The notes under the pieces: generated by a model
What the model saw: only the letters and a program-made list of their open reading frames with translations
Told to the model about the DNA's origin: nothing
Database searches by the model: none
Shown: positions 7,233 to 15,665 of the stretch, one piece after another
Layout: every line of letters starts with the position of its first letter
Numbering within the stretch: the stretch's first letter is position 1
Assembly (NCBI GenBank): GCA_016718315.1
Contig: JADKDV010000003.1
Span: forward strand, 186,001-250,000
DNA from: Candidatus Obscuribacter sp.
GTDB taxonomy: Bacteria; Cyanobacteriota; Vampirovibrionia; Obscuribacterales; Obscuribacteraceae
Reading direction: 5' to 3'
Length of the DNA stretch: 64,000 nucleotides
Program-made: the position numbers and the translations under genes

Positions 7233-9539
7233 CTAGCAAGGACCGGTGTAGTCACAGGTTTGGGTGCCAGACTTACGGCAATCGCACTGGTTGGGTACGT
7301 TGATTTTGTCTCCGCCTACACCATAGTTGATGGTGAAGGATGAGGCAGGACTTGAACCTTCAGGGCAGCAGTTGGTGTTAGTAGCGCCCATATTGAGCTG
7401 TCCAAGCAGGTTATTCCAACCGGTCGAAGGCGTGAAGGCAAACCAGTTCATGATGCAGATTTTGCCGTAGAAGTCATAAGGGTTTGGATAGCCCCAGTCT
7501 TCCGGTACGTTGATTTGACCGCCACCCATGCTGTCGGATGAGTTATGCAATACAAATGTGGTGGTCTCGGTAGGCGAGTTTGGTGTTTTTGCATCTGGAG
7601 TTTGCCCGATGAAGTCTTTGAGCCATGGGGCATCGGCAATTGCTGCTTGTTCGTTTTTGAGGACCAGTCCACCTTTGCCACCGCGGGCATTGGTGCTGTA
7701 GTACATATAGGCACGGCCGCCCATCGGTACATAATCTTGCTCCAGGATATAGTCTAGATAGCGGTGTTTTTTAGGGTCGCCACCTGGATCTTTGTAGCTA
7801 TCTGGGACATAGGTAAGCCAGTTTGGATCGATCTGGAACATCCGCTGAGTGAGGAAATTCCACATTGTGCCACCAACTGCAAAACCTTCCTGACTCTGGC
7901 TCTTGAGCCAGACGCCCTGATCTGTGGTGATGCGGAAGTTGGGTGCTGTGAGTGGTCCTCTGCCTCCTGTGGGCACGTGGGCTATACCTGATTGATAGGT
8001 CTCAGGATAAAACTCACCACCTTTAGCGCGGTCGCTGAGTAGTTGCAGGTTGATGCTGTCAGCGACGTTAACTGATGCACCGTTGCTACCTATAGGAGTG
8101 GGCGGGGGAATGTTATAAGCGCGCTCTATAAGCGGTCTGGCCCAGAGCATGCGATTGTCTGAATTGTCGTAAGTGTGCATGTCTGCGTTGGCTTTGCTGC
8201 TTGCGTCATCGAGCACGATGTTATTGATTGGACCAGATAGTCCACCTGAGGATTGTAGATTGGCACAATTGGACGGCGATACTTTGCCCAGACCGATACT
8301 ATCTCCAGCCAGTGCAAAGCCTACAGAAAAGCCGCTGCAATCTGGTTGTTTGCCATTGTTTATGTCATTTTGAATGGCATTGAGATAGTCCTGAGGAGTC
8401 GCTGCCCCGTATGGCAAGCCTTTGTCGTTAAGACCAACAAAGTAAGGCAAGGGCTTGCCGAGTTTGTCGGTTGGATAAAATTGAGGATTGTTCATGGTGT
8501 AGACAAAAGCATCTTTAACACCACCGGCGACACCAGTAGCTGGTGAAGCTGCGCCGTTTTGCAGGCGGATAAAACCGCGTGGTATAGCCGCGGCAAAGCC
8601 TTGCTCATCGATGGGCTCAACGAGAGCATAAGCAGTAAAGTCACCAAGGAAGCCTTGTTTGGATTTGGCTTTGCCTGCAATTGACAGTGAGTTAGGCACT
8701 GGCTTTTGCCATTTAAATGAATTAGCACCGTTGGCCGGATCGTTGTTTTGCTCAAATGGCATTTGACCAACAAGGTGAGGCTTTGTGCCTGGTTTGAGCG
8801 GTACAAAGTAGGTGTTAGCAAATGTGGGAGCAGGAGTCATGCCCTCTACATAGCCTTTGAGGTACTGTGTGTTGGGGTGTGAGCTGACGGTTGTCACCCA
8901 GCCGCTGATTTTATCGTTATATAGCTTGGAGCCCTGATCCGGGAAGACATAATCAGGTACTTGTTGGGCAGTCATGTAGACATTGGATGCGCCAGTGCGA
9001 TCCATATACGAAAACTTGGGTGAGCCCTGTGGTGCGAGGTCGTCCTCACCAAATTGTTTGGTGGGGTTGAGTTTGGCCAGTACGCTGAAAAAATCGTGTA
9101 CGGAAGATGGCTTGGAAAGCTCCTGAGCCAGAGCGTCACCCAACTTTTGAGCCTGGGTGGAAATCTGCTGAGCGTGCGATACGGCACCAGCATCAAGTCC
9201 GTCCTGACTGATTTTGTTAGCGTTGAGGGTGACCAGAAATGCCTGACCCATGACGCGGTTGATGTTGCGCAGGTTGATTACGCCATTGCCACCATTGGTG
9301 TGGTCAGATACTCCGCTAAATTGAGCAGCATCGCCAGCTAGAGATACTGGTACCGAAACTTTGACTAAAACAGATCGTGCCAGCGAGAGGTTACCGGCGT
9401 CGGCAGCCCGTTGCATCTGTTGGCCACCGCCAAGCAGGGTGATCAGTGATACTGCCGCCAGTATTATCACGCCGAGCGCTAAAATTAGCGCTGCTGCCAG
9501 GCCTAGTGCCGCAGCTTTTCTGTTTCTAATTCTCAGCAT
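7233..9539 (-). CDS. Large TadG/Flp-pilus-assembly-like secreted protein
   Basis: The 768 residues start with a basic N-terminus and one long hydrophobic helix (RNRKAAALGLAAALILALGVIILAAVSLITLLGGG). Next comes a QRAADAGNLSLARSVL segment typical of the TadE/TadG-like N-terminal module, in which a class-III-type signal anchors pseudopilin-like proteins. The remaining ~700 residues are Asn/Gly/Pro-rich, contain several cysteines clustered near the end (CCPEG, CDCRKSGTQTCDYTGPC), and show no motif I recognise. Two TadE-like genes diverge from it at 9879, so all three may form one minor-pilin set. No secretin or CpaF-type ATPase gene lies in the window. Confidence 0.6.
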   Translation of the reverse strand: MLRIRNRKAAALGLAAALILALGVIILAAVSLITLLGGGQQMQRAADAGNLSLARSVLVKVSVPVSLAGDAAQFSGVSDHTNGGNGVINLRNINRVMGQAFLVTLNANKISQDGLDAGAVSHAQQISTQAQKLGDALAQELSKPSSVHDFFSVLAKLNPTKQFGEDDLAPQGSPKFSYMDRTGASNVYMTAQQVPDYVFPDQGSKLYNDKISGWVTTVSSHPNTQYLKGYVEGMTPAPTFANTYFVPLKPGTKPHLVGQMPFEQNNDPANGANSFKWQKPVPNSLSIAGKAKSKQGFLGDFTAYALVEPIDEQGFAAAIPRGFIRLQNGAASPATGVAGGVKDAFVYTMNNPQFYPTDKLGKPLPYFVGLNDKGLPYGAATPQDYLNAIQNDINNGKQPDCSGFSVGFALAGDSIGLGKVSPSNCANLQSSGGLSGPINNIVLDDASSKANADMHTYDNSDNRMLWARPLIERAYNIPPPTPIGSNGASVNVADSINLQLLSDRAKGGEFYPETYQSGIAHVPTGGRGPLTAPNFRITTDQGVWLKSQSQEGFAVGGTMWNFLTQRMFQIDPNWLTYVPDSYKDPGGDPKKHRYLDYILEQDYVPMGGRAYMYYSTNARGGKGGLVLKNEQAAIADAPWLKDFIGQTPDAKTPNSPTETTTFVLHNSSDSMGGGQINVPEDWGYPNPYDFYGKICIMNWFAFTPSTGWNNLLGQLNMGATNTNCCPEGSSPASSFTINYGVGGDKINVPNQCDCRKSGTQTCDYTGPC

Positions 9540-9878
9540 GTACTCAACCTCTGTCGCATATCACGTTTACTAAGGGGATTTGATACCGATGCAACTGCCC
9601 GGCTATCTGATTATGGCGTATTTATTATACCAGTTTAATGTTGGTTGGCAAGCATTAATTGGTCCTTGCAGCTGGCGCCAGATGAGGATACTAACTCGCC
9701 CAATCCTCTCCAGGCAAGAATAAACGGCTCATTTACAGGGGGTGCGCGAAAAATATTACTCTCGGGGAATAATTTAAGTGGGGGAAACCACATTCCTGAC
9801 TACCTCCTCCACAATTTGTCGCTGTTATTAACTGTCAGAATAGCCATAATAAGACAGTGATTGGTAGGAATTTTTTTG
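9540..9878. other. Divergent intergenic region between TadG-like and TadE-like genes
   Basis: No coding potential is seen. A promoter-like pair for the minus-strand gene lies at 9624-9651, and a CTGTC/GACAG inverted repeat around 9833-9857 lies just before the plus-strand start. The rest holds nothing I can name. Confidence 0.5.
9624..9651 (-). promoter_or_regulatory. Sigma-70-type promoter for the TadG-like gene
   Basis: On the minus strand, TTGCCA and a perfect TATAAT are separated by 16 bases, about 85 bases upstream of the 9539 start. Confidence 0.55.
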
Positions 9879-10388
9879 ATGAAAAGACGGCGCGTTCGCT
9901 ACACAAGAGGAGGAGTAATTGCTGAGTTTGCTCCAGCGCTCTTTGTATTGCTTATGGTCTTCTTCTTTCCCTTTCTCAATATGTTGGGACTGGCTCTATC
10001 TTATGCGGACTGTCTTTATCTGGACTTTTTGCTGATGCGTCAAGCTGCCCTCGAAAACGTACTGATAGTAGACAACAGCACTACTCCACCTGGCTACAAG
10101 GCGGACTTGACCTGTAGTACAGATCCCAATGGCACACTCAATCGAATTATTCAGGCCTGGCTCAATAACGGTCTGGGTAAATTTGCCAGCACTGGCAAAG
10201 TGCCTGTGCAAACTGTATATATAGACTTGACCGAAGGCACGCCAAAGGTTAAGTATATTCATCTAAACCTGGCTGTTGAGGTTCGTCCTTTTTTGCAGAT
10301 ACCATTTCCTCTTAAAGTACCTGGCTTAAATGCTCCTGTAACCTTTAACTACACTGGTCGCTCCGTCATCGAAAATCTCCCTAATTAA
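9879..10388 (+). CDS. TadE-like pilus-assembly protein
   Basis: The start is the ATG at 9879 (MKRRRVRYTRGG), with a TAGGAA site about 9 bases upstream; a TTG at 9861 is less likely. The 169 residues have the TadE layout: a short basic N-terminus with RGGVIAEFAPALFVLLMVFFFPFLNMLGLAL, in which the conserved Glu falls inside the hydrophobic helix, followed by an extracytoplasmic domain. TadE-like proteins are processed by a prepilin peptidase and act as minor components of Flp-type pili. The stop is directly followed by the next TadE-like start, so the two form one transcription unit. Confidence 0.65.
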   Translation: MKRRRVRYTRGGVIAEFAPALFVLLMVFFFPFLNMLGLALSYADCLYLDFLLMRQAALENVLIVDNSTTPPGYKADLTCSTDPNGTLNRIIQAWLNNGLGKFASTGKVPVQTVYIDLTEGTPKVKYIHLNLAVEVRPFLQIPFPLKVPGLNAPVTFNYTGRSVIENLPN

Positions 10389-10820
10389 ATGTCTAAAGCT
10401 AAGTCTACTAGCCGAAAAAGAAGTGGTCAGAGTATCACAGAGGTACTGATAGGCGGTATGATTTTGGTGCCTATTGTGCTGGCTATTATTGACCTGGCTG
10501 TTGTTGTTATGGGTGGTGAGTTAGTCAATGATCTCGCTAAGCAAGCGGCTCGCGGTGCTGCCAATGCCAAAGACAATGGCGAGGCGGCAACGGCAGTGGC
10601 AGATGTGCAGACGACATTTACCAAGTCGCCCACCTACAAAAATTTAGTCCTCAAGCTCGACAAATACGATGGCACTTATGATGGTCAAACCACAGTGCAG
10701 GCATCAGTGACTGTGGTCTTGCCTGTACCAATACCGTTTTTAAATGTTGGTCCTGAAATGGCCCTTAAAACACAGGCCACCGAGTCTATCGTGGGCATAG
10801 CGCCACCAAGACCGATTTAA
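10389..10820 (+). CDS. TadE-like pilus-assembly protein (second)
   Basis: The 143-residue protein begins with a basic leader (MSKAKSTSRKRSGQS), then ITEVLIGGMILVPIVLAIIDLAVVVMGG. This is the TadE-type N-terminus, with Glu at the fifth position of the hydrophobic stretch. QAARGAANAKDNGEA and a beta-rich C-terminus follow. It directly abuts the preceding TadE-like gene and converges with the 10821-11249 gene, with no spacer. The pair is probably partnered with the TadG-like gene across the divergent promoter region. Confidence 0.65.
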   Translation: MSKAKSTSRKRSGQSITEVLIGGMILVPIVLAIIDLAVVVMGGELVNDLAKQAARGAANAKDNGEAATAVADVQTTFTKSPTYKNLVLKLDKYDGTYDGQTTVQASVTVVLPVPIPFLNVGPEMALKTQATESIVGIAPPRPI

Positions 10821-11249
10821 TTAGCTGCCAAAATGCACTCCTGAGCGCATCAACATAAACATCCAGATATTAAAAACCAGATAAATACCCAAGAGGAAGC
10901 TGCCCAAAATGAGCTGCCAGGTCAAAACGGCCTGTCTTGGTTGGAGGCTCTTGATCACGCCAAAGCGCAGCCCCAAAAAGGCTAACAGCACAATTGCCAT
11001 AAGGGCATCGGCAAGCATCGAGCAAAGAGAGCGCTGGCTGGGCATAAGTGCTGCTGCCACCATGATCACTACGGCTAGAGCGAGCATCATCAGAGTAAAT
11101 TTGTCACTCTTGCGTATCTTGATTACGCCTACTTCGGAGTGGGCGTCTTGCAAAAATTTGACTGAAGAAACGACGCTACCAAGCATACTGTCTCTTTGAG
11201 TCTGACCGGATTCTTTATTTTGCTCTGGCTCTGGTGTCTCGCTAGACAT
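10821..11249 (-). CDS. Small membrane protein, three transmembrane helices
   Basis: The 142 residues have a polar N-terminal tail of about 50 residues, rich in Glu, Gln and Ser. Three hydrophobic helices follow (about 50-67, 75-94 and 107-134), separated by short basic loops. It starts at ATG 11249 with AGGGA upstream. No family recognised; the topology would suit a small accessory membrane protein. Confidence 0.55.
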   Translation of the reverse strand: MSSETPEPEQNKESGQTQRDSMLGSVVSSVKFLQDAHSEVGVIKIRKSDKFTLMMLALAVVIMVAAALMPSQRSLCSMLADALMAIVLLAFLGLRFGVIKSLQPRQAVLTWQLILGSFLLGIYLVFNIWMFMLMRSGVHFGS

Positions 11250-11296
11250 GGCACGTCCCTATACAGCTTATAACCAGATCATAACAGATATGTTTT

Positions 11297-11659
11297 TTAC
11301 CTGGGCGTGATTATTAGCGGTACGCTCTCAACAGAAGTCTCATGGGGAGCGTTTGCTCGAGCGTTATCCTGGGCCAGTAGTTTATTTATATCGGACATTT
11401 TGACGCGTTGGTCGTAGATAAGCACAGCTGCATATGGCTTATAAATCGAGACCATTACCTTTTGCATACCAGGCAGTGCTCTAAATTTCTTTTCGAGCTT
11501 GATCAAGCAAGCTGCACAGCTGGCTCCTGCTATGTGCATATCGAGTCGCTTCAAATTACTTTTGGCTGGTGCTGCCTGACTGACCATAAGCAGCACCGTC
11601 AGTAGGGTCATTACCAGCAGTGGTTTGTAGTTACACAATTTAGATACGGGTAGCTGCAT
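11297..11659 (-). CDS. Exported heavy-metal-associated (HMA) domain protein
   Basis: I place the start at ATG 11659 (MQLPVSKL), inside the 3' end of the upstream gene; ATG 11611 is possible. The 120 residues have a hydrophobic signal-like stretch (LLVMTLLTVLLMVSQAAPA), then one HMA fold of about 65 residues. This carries GASCAACLIKLEKKF, matching the GxxCxxC metal site, and a typical VSIYKPYAAVLIYD strand. HMA domains bind Cu(I) or similar ions through the two cysteines. A mercury- or copper-chaperone-like periplasmic role is likely but the metal is unknown. Confidence 0.7.
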   Translation of the reverse strand: MQLPVSKLCNYKPLLVMTLLTVLLMVSQAAPAKSNLKRLDMHIAGASCAACLIKLEKKFRALPGMQKVMVSIYKPYAAVLIYDQRVKMSDINKLLAQDNARANAPHETSVESVPLIITPR

Positions 11660-12242
11660 GAGTCCATTGTATAGTAGCCAGGCTCTGTTCAAAAGCACTC
11701 TGGTAGTTTTCAAATTGGGCTTCGCTTTCGGTCTGCAAAAAGACTTCTTCGATGCTGCAATTTTTGTCGCCAGGAGTGCCATCAAAAAAGATGCCCTGAT
11801 AATAATAGTCAATAGTATCTCTGACGCTTATAAATTGCCCGCTGACATGGATGGCCAGTCGGCTGTTAATGGGCGCTACCTTAAAGGCAGTGAGGTTAAA
11901 GTGTTGACCGGTGTATTCGGTAAACTTGCGGCTGTACTGGTTATCTCCCACATTGCCCAAGATCAGACGTAATTTGAGAGTGACACTGTTGATATCGTTA
12001 TCCACTTTGTTTTTTGCTAGATAAACAAAAGGTCCATTGTCCAATACAGATCTAAAAGTCTTGGTATCAGCGGCGTTTTCGGCTTTGCCGCGATAATAAA
12101 AGACAATCTGCACGGTCTCATCACCCGGCGGATTATATTGCTGCTTCCAGTCGAGCGCCATGCGCCCAAAGGTCTCATTAACCAGCACAAAATCCGGTGG
12201 TAGCTCAATTTGATCTAGTGCACCTAATTGTTTGACTTGCAT
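11640..12242 (-). CDS. Hypothetical protein
   Basis: The 200-residue product lacks a signal peptide and membrane segments. It has alternating hydrophobic and polar stretches, as in a beta-rich soluble fold (ETVQIVFYYRGKAE, SRLAIHVSGQFISVRDTIDYYYQGIFFDG). The ATG lies directly after the stop of the large 12243-14126 gene. The 3' end overlaps the HMA gene, so these three are probably one operon. No family recognised. Confidence 0.55.
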   Translation of the reverse strand: MQVKQLGALDQIELPPDFVLVNETFGRMALDWKQQYNPPGDETVQIVFYYRGKAENAADTKTFRSVLDNGPFVYLAKNKVDNDINSVTLKLRLILGNVGDNQYSRKFTEYTGQHFNLTAFKVAPINSRLAIHVSGQFISVRDTIDYYYQGIFFDGTPGDKNCSIEEVFLQTESEAQFENYQSAFEQSLATIQWTHAATRI

Positions 12243-14126
12243 TTATTGGTTTGATCCAGTAATGACAGAGAGGAACGAATTAAAATCGGGCTTTGGTCCG
12301 TCTTTTTTGCCTGATTCCCATTCGCGTATAGCTGCCGCATACTTCGCTCGAGCGAGTTCTTCCGGTGCCTGCGCCTTCTTCTCTTTGCCTTCTTCTTTTT
12401 TGTTTTTTTCGTCTGGATCTTTGAGTTGATCTTTTGCATCCAGAGGGTTTTGTGTGGCTGGATGATCGAGAGATTTGGGGAAATGCTCCGGTCTGTGGTT
12501 GTCGTAGTCGCGCTGATTGACTGTTTTGGGTTGTGGTTTGGCTGGGTCGTAATCGCGATCGCCAGGTACTGGCGCTGGTCTGCCCTCGAGGCGATCATCG
12601 CCCTGGGTGGCACGGATTACATCATTGCCGGACGATAGTCCAGTTACTTTTGAGTCAGACCTGGTGCCCCAGTTGTTGTCCATATCAAATTTGCCATCGG
12701 CGGCGGCTTTGACTGTAATGGCGTGGATGCCATGTCCGCTCTGATCACCTTTGAGGTGGTCTGCGTGCACTCTAAGCTGGGTCGATTGACCGGTTTCGGC
12801 TTCTCGTTGGGCGACAATTTTGTGCAGGTCTTCGGCACTCTTAAATGTCTTGACCGCAAGATCTGGCGGGAATCCTTCTTTGGGATCTGGCTTCATGTCT
12901 TTGCCGTCGGCTGAGATGCGGTAGACCGAGCCGTCCTTATTACCCATAGTGCGACTGAGGTGTTCTCTCTCGAAGGTGTCGATGGCCGGTGAGTCTTGGG
13001 CAAATTTGAGTGAGCCATCGGCCTGACGGACCATCAGCGCTTCACCGGTACTGTTTTGTCCTTGCTTGACGCCGAGGTCGCCGGCATTGGCTGTTACATA
13101 AACGGCCCTGGCATTGTCGATACCTTCAGCCGAGGTGGGTTGGCCTTTACGCATTGCTTTGAGGTCTGCATGTGTTTGCCCGGCCAGTGCGTCCATCGCT
13201 TGTCCGGCCAGTCCACGATCGCCGTTACCCTTCATCCGGCTTTCGCTAAATGGTTCTCGTGATTCGGCGTCTGGCTTCATACTGGCGGGGTGCACATTGA
13301 CCCGCATGGTGTTGCCTTTGTTATCGACCACATCGGCAAAACCATTATTTACTATAGATGCGGTCTCTTGGGCTACTTTGGCGGGGTCGTTTTCGAGTCT
13401 TGTTTTGACCAGAGCCTGCAGCGCACATGTATAGTGCTTGCCTTGATTGCAATAGTCTTGAGGATTGGCCACACGGGCAGCCAGATCTTGTACAGCATCT
13501 TGCATCGCCTGGTGTCTTTTAGCTGGGTCTTCGATGCCTGTAAATTTGCCGCCATCTGGTCCGAGCATTTTTTTCATGGCGTCTGTAACGCCATTCATTT
13601 GTTCCGCTACCGAGCCTTTCATGCGGGACTCAGGAGAGGCGTCGCCTACGTTCTGGCCTGGTTTGCCATTTTTGACTTCGCTAAGTCTTTTAAATGTGTC
13701 TTCAGCTCTCTGCTGCGCCTTTTGCGCAGCCTGAGGGTCATCGGCTCTGTAGGCGCCTTTGAGAGTGTCTGCATAGTCTTGTATGGCTTTGCGTTCTTCT
13801 GGCGTGCGGCCGAGTTTGTCTTTGCCATCTTTTAATGCATCGCCCGGTTTGACTGCATCGGTAGACTTTGCGGCAGTTTTGTCTCCAGAATTGTCTTGAG
13901 TCTTGATTGCTTGACCATCATCTGGCTTGAAGTTCAATCTCTCTGTACCAGCAGAATCAGTCGTCACTCCAGTGCCCTGCTTCTCGGGCGGCTGCAATGC
14001 GGGCGAATTCGCTCTGCTGTCCACCACTTCGTTGCGCACTGTGGCCGGTGTTGTATCTTGTACCTTGCCAGCTGAGCTATCTGAAGCGTCTTTATGTTGG
14101 GTGGTGTCGGTTTTGTTTTCTGCCAT
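12243..14126 (-). CDS. Large hydrophilic protein with a possible papain-like Cys/His/Asn core
   Basis: The first ~110 of 627 residues and the last ~120 are Asp/Lys/Pro/Gln-rich and look disordered. The centre is ordered. At 226-234 it reads CNQGKHYTC, close to the Gln-x(n)-Cys element of papain-like enzymes. About 230 residues later, SGHGIHAITV (463-472) and DMDNNWGTRS (481-490) resemble the His and Asn elements that complete such an active site. This suggests a cysteine peptidase or an inactive relative; the assignment is from motif order only. There is no signal peptide and no clear ribosome site before the ATG. It appears to head the operon with 11640-12242 and the HMA gene. Confidence 0.55.
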   Translation of the reverse strand: MAENKTDTTQHKDASDSSAGKVQDTTPATVRNEVVDSRANSPALQPPEKQGTGVTTDSAGTERLNFKPDDGQAIKTQDNSGDKTAAKSTDAVKPGDALKDGKDKLGRTPEERKAIQDYADTLKGAYRADDPQAAQKAQQRAEDTFKRLSEVKNGKPGQNVGDASPESRMKGSVAEQMNGVTDAMKKMLGPDGGKFTGIEDPAKRHQAMQDAVQDLAARVANPQDYCNQGKHYTCALQALVKTRLENDPAKVAQETASIVNNGFADVVDNKGNTMRVNVHPASMKPDAESREPFSESRMKGNGDRGLAGQAMDALAGQTHADLKAMRKGQPTSAEGIDNARAVYVTANAGDLGVKQGQNSTGEALMVRQADGSLKFAQDSPAIDTFEREHLSRTMGNKDGSVYRISADGKDMKPDPKEGFPPDLAVKTFKSAEDLHKIVAQREAETGQSTQLRVHADHLKGDQSGHGIHAITVKAAADGKFDMDNNWGTRSDSKVTGLSSGNDVIRATQGDDRLEGRPAPVPGDRDYDPAKPQPKTVNQRDYDNHRPEHFPKSLDHPATQNPLDAKDQLKDPDEKNKKEEGKEKKAQAPEELARAKYAAAIREWESGKKDGPKPDFNSFLSVITGSNQ

Positions 14127-14279
14127 GGTAAAAATACGAAAGGAAAAGGGCTTGTACTCTACGCTTTACCATAGCACCTGGCAGCATTTATGCAAGTTAT
14201 CTTTGGACTTTTTGTAAGGCAGGCGACAAGCGGGAGCATATTTGTGATGGCTCTGAGTGATTTTGCAAATCGATAACAA

Positions 14280-15035
14280 TTATTCCCCAACTTTTATAAT
14301 GGTTAATCGGTCTGACTCAAGATCGGCTATTTCACTGCTACTGCCATCGGTAATGAGATAGCTGATGTTATCGAGTTCGGCAATCTGATAAGTAGCGACA
14401 AATCCTAGTTTTTCGCGACCGGCCATAACTACTAACTCGGCGCTATTGCCGGCAAATTCGCGCTTGATCGAGGCGTCTTCAAAGCTCTCCACAGTTGCTC
14501 CGGCTACCCTGTTGACGCCGTGGGCGGAGATGACGCAGAGGTCTGGGCGATAACGTCTGGCAATGAGCTGACTATCTGGCGCCTGGGTGATGAGCAGGTC
14601 TTTGACCAGTTTGCCTCCCAGTAAGATTATTTCTACATCGGGTAGATGGCTCAGTGCTTGAGATAAAAGCGGGCTGTGGGTAATAAATGTAGCCTTAAGG
14701 TCGACTCTTAGATGGGGAATTAGTTGCAGGGCGGTTGTACTACCATCTACAAATACAAGCATTTTGTCTTTGATTAGTTCTGCTGCCTGGCGACCTATCG
14801 CCGACTTTGCGGCTAGATTGAGGTTTTGTCTTTCTTCATGAGTGTAAGGCACTGGAGAGGTCAGTACAGCGCCGCCATGCACCTTTTTGATGACGCCGCT
14901 TTCGGCCAGTTCTTTTAGATCCCGTCTGACTGTGTCTTCGGATACATCAAAGGCTCTGACCAGTGATTGGGTGCTAATTTGCCCGGCCTTTTGTAGTTGC
15001 TCCAAAATTTTGTTGCGGCGTTCGCTGGCTAGCAT
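14280..15035 (-). CDS. DeoR/GlpR-family transcriptional regulator
   Basis: The 251 residues have a DeoR-type winged helix-turn-helix at about 5-57 (RRNKILEQLQKAGQISTQSL, then SEDTVRRDLKELAESGVIKKVHGGAV). A DeoR C-terminal sensor domain follows, with IGRQAAELIKDKMLVFVDGSTTALQL and the downstream VISAHGVN stretch. In this family the sensor binds a phosphosugar, which releases the repressor from DNA. The start at 15035 has AAGG at good spacing. The gene diverges from the 15141 nucleotidase, and direct repeats in the shared region are likely operators. Confidence 0.85.
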   Translation of the reverse strand: MLASERRNKILEQLQKAGQISTQSLVRAFDVSEDTVRRDLKELAESGVIKKVHGGAVLTSPVPYTHEERQNLNLAAKSAIGRQAAELIKDKMLVFVDGSTTALQLIPHLRVDLKATFITHSPLLSQALSHLPDVEIILLGGKLVKDLLITQAPDSQLIARRYRPDLCVISAHGVNRVAGATVESFEDASIKREFAGNSAELVVMAGREKLGFVATYQIAELDNISYLITDGSSSEIADLESDRLTIIKVGE

Positions 15036-15043
15036 ATAGGACC

Positions 15044-15073
15044 TTGACTTGCGGGATTTATCGGGATTATACT
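15044..15073 (+). promoter_or_regulatory. Sigma-70-type promoter of the nucleotidase gene
   Basis: TTGACT at 15044-15049 and TATACT at 15068-15073 are separated by 18 bases, on the strand of the 15141 gene. The -35 box lies only 9 bases from the start codon of the divergent deoR-like gene. Confidence 0.55.
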
Positions 15074-15122
15074 GGAAACTGCGGGTTTCGCCATCTGGAT
15101 TTAGATAAAATGTGCGGGATTT
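15051..15122. promoter_or_regulatory. GCGGGATTT direct repeats, candidate DeoR operators
   Basis: GCGGGATTT at 15051-15059 and 15114-15122, GCGGGTTTC at 15081-15089 and a TCGGGATTA at 15061-15069 are repeats in direct orientation. The first and third lie 30 bases apart and the last follows 33 bases later, about three helical turns each. Two units fall inside the promoter spacer. Direct-repeat operators are typical of DeoR-family repressors; that this regulator binds here is inference. Confidence 0.5.
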
Positions 15123-15140
15123 TGCGGTAATGGAGGGTTT

Positions 15141-15665
15141 ATGGCAAGAATTGCAGTAGATATGGATGAAGTGATAGCCGACGCCTTAGGCGAGCATATC
15201 GACCGTTACAACAAAAATTTCAATGCCCGGGTGCAGCGTGACGATCTTATCGGGCGCAGCCTCAGACAGTTTGTACCGGCGACAGTGGCCTGTGATGTCG
15301 AAAAGCTTGTCCATACTGAAGACTTCTTTGCCGATTTAGCGGTTTTTCCTCATGCTTATGATGTGCTGCTTAAGCTCAGCTACGAAAACGAGATTTTTAT
15401 TGCCACAGCGGCGATGGAAGTGCCCCTGTCTTTTGACGCAAAATACAAATGGCTACTCAAGCACTTTCCTTTTATTTCGCCCATGAATTTTGTTTTTTGC
15501 GGCGATAAGAGTATCCTCAATGCCGACTATTTAATTGACGACAATGCCAGACATTTTGAGCGCTTTAAGGGTACTGGCATACTCTTTGATGCACCGCACA
15601 ATCAGCATGTCACAGGCTATCGCCGCGTCAAAAACTGGCTGGAAGTGGCTGAAATTTTTAGCTAG
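15141..15665 (+). CDS. 5'(3')-deoxyribonucleotidase (NT5C type)
   Basis: The 174-residue protein is a HAD-fold nucleotidase. The first motif is AVDMDEVIAD at 5-14, with the nucleophile Asp7 and acid/base Asp9. A Ser/Thr-type second motif lies near IATAAM, and YLIDDNARHFERF carries the acidic Mg-binding motif near residue 133. NT5C-type enzymes dephosphorylate deoxynucleoside monophosphates and so help set dNTP pools. A strong GGAGGG precedes the ATG. It diverges from a DeoR-family regulator that probably controls it. Confidence 0.8.
   Translation: MARIAVDMDEVIADALGEHIDRYNKNFNARVQRDDLIGRSLRQFVPATVACDVEKLVHTEDFFADLAVFPHAYDVLLKLSYENEIFIATAAMEVPLSFDAKYKWLLKHFPFISPMNFVFCGDKSILNADYLIDDNARHFERFKGTGILFDAPHNQHVTGYRRVKNWLEVAEIFS

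Noticed and set aside
12224..13835. Several open frames on the plus strand opposite the 12243-14126 gene
   Set aside because: They lie opposite a long, well-supported gene, have no ribosome sites and their products look like random Cys/Trp/Phe-rich translations.
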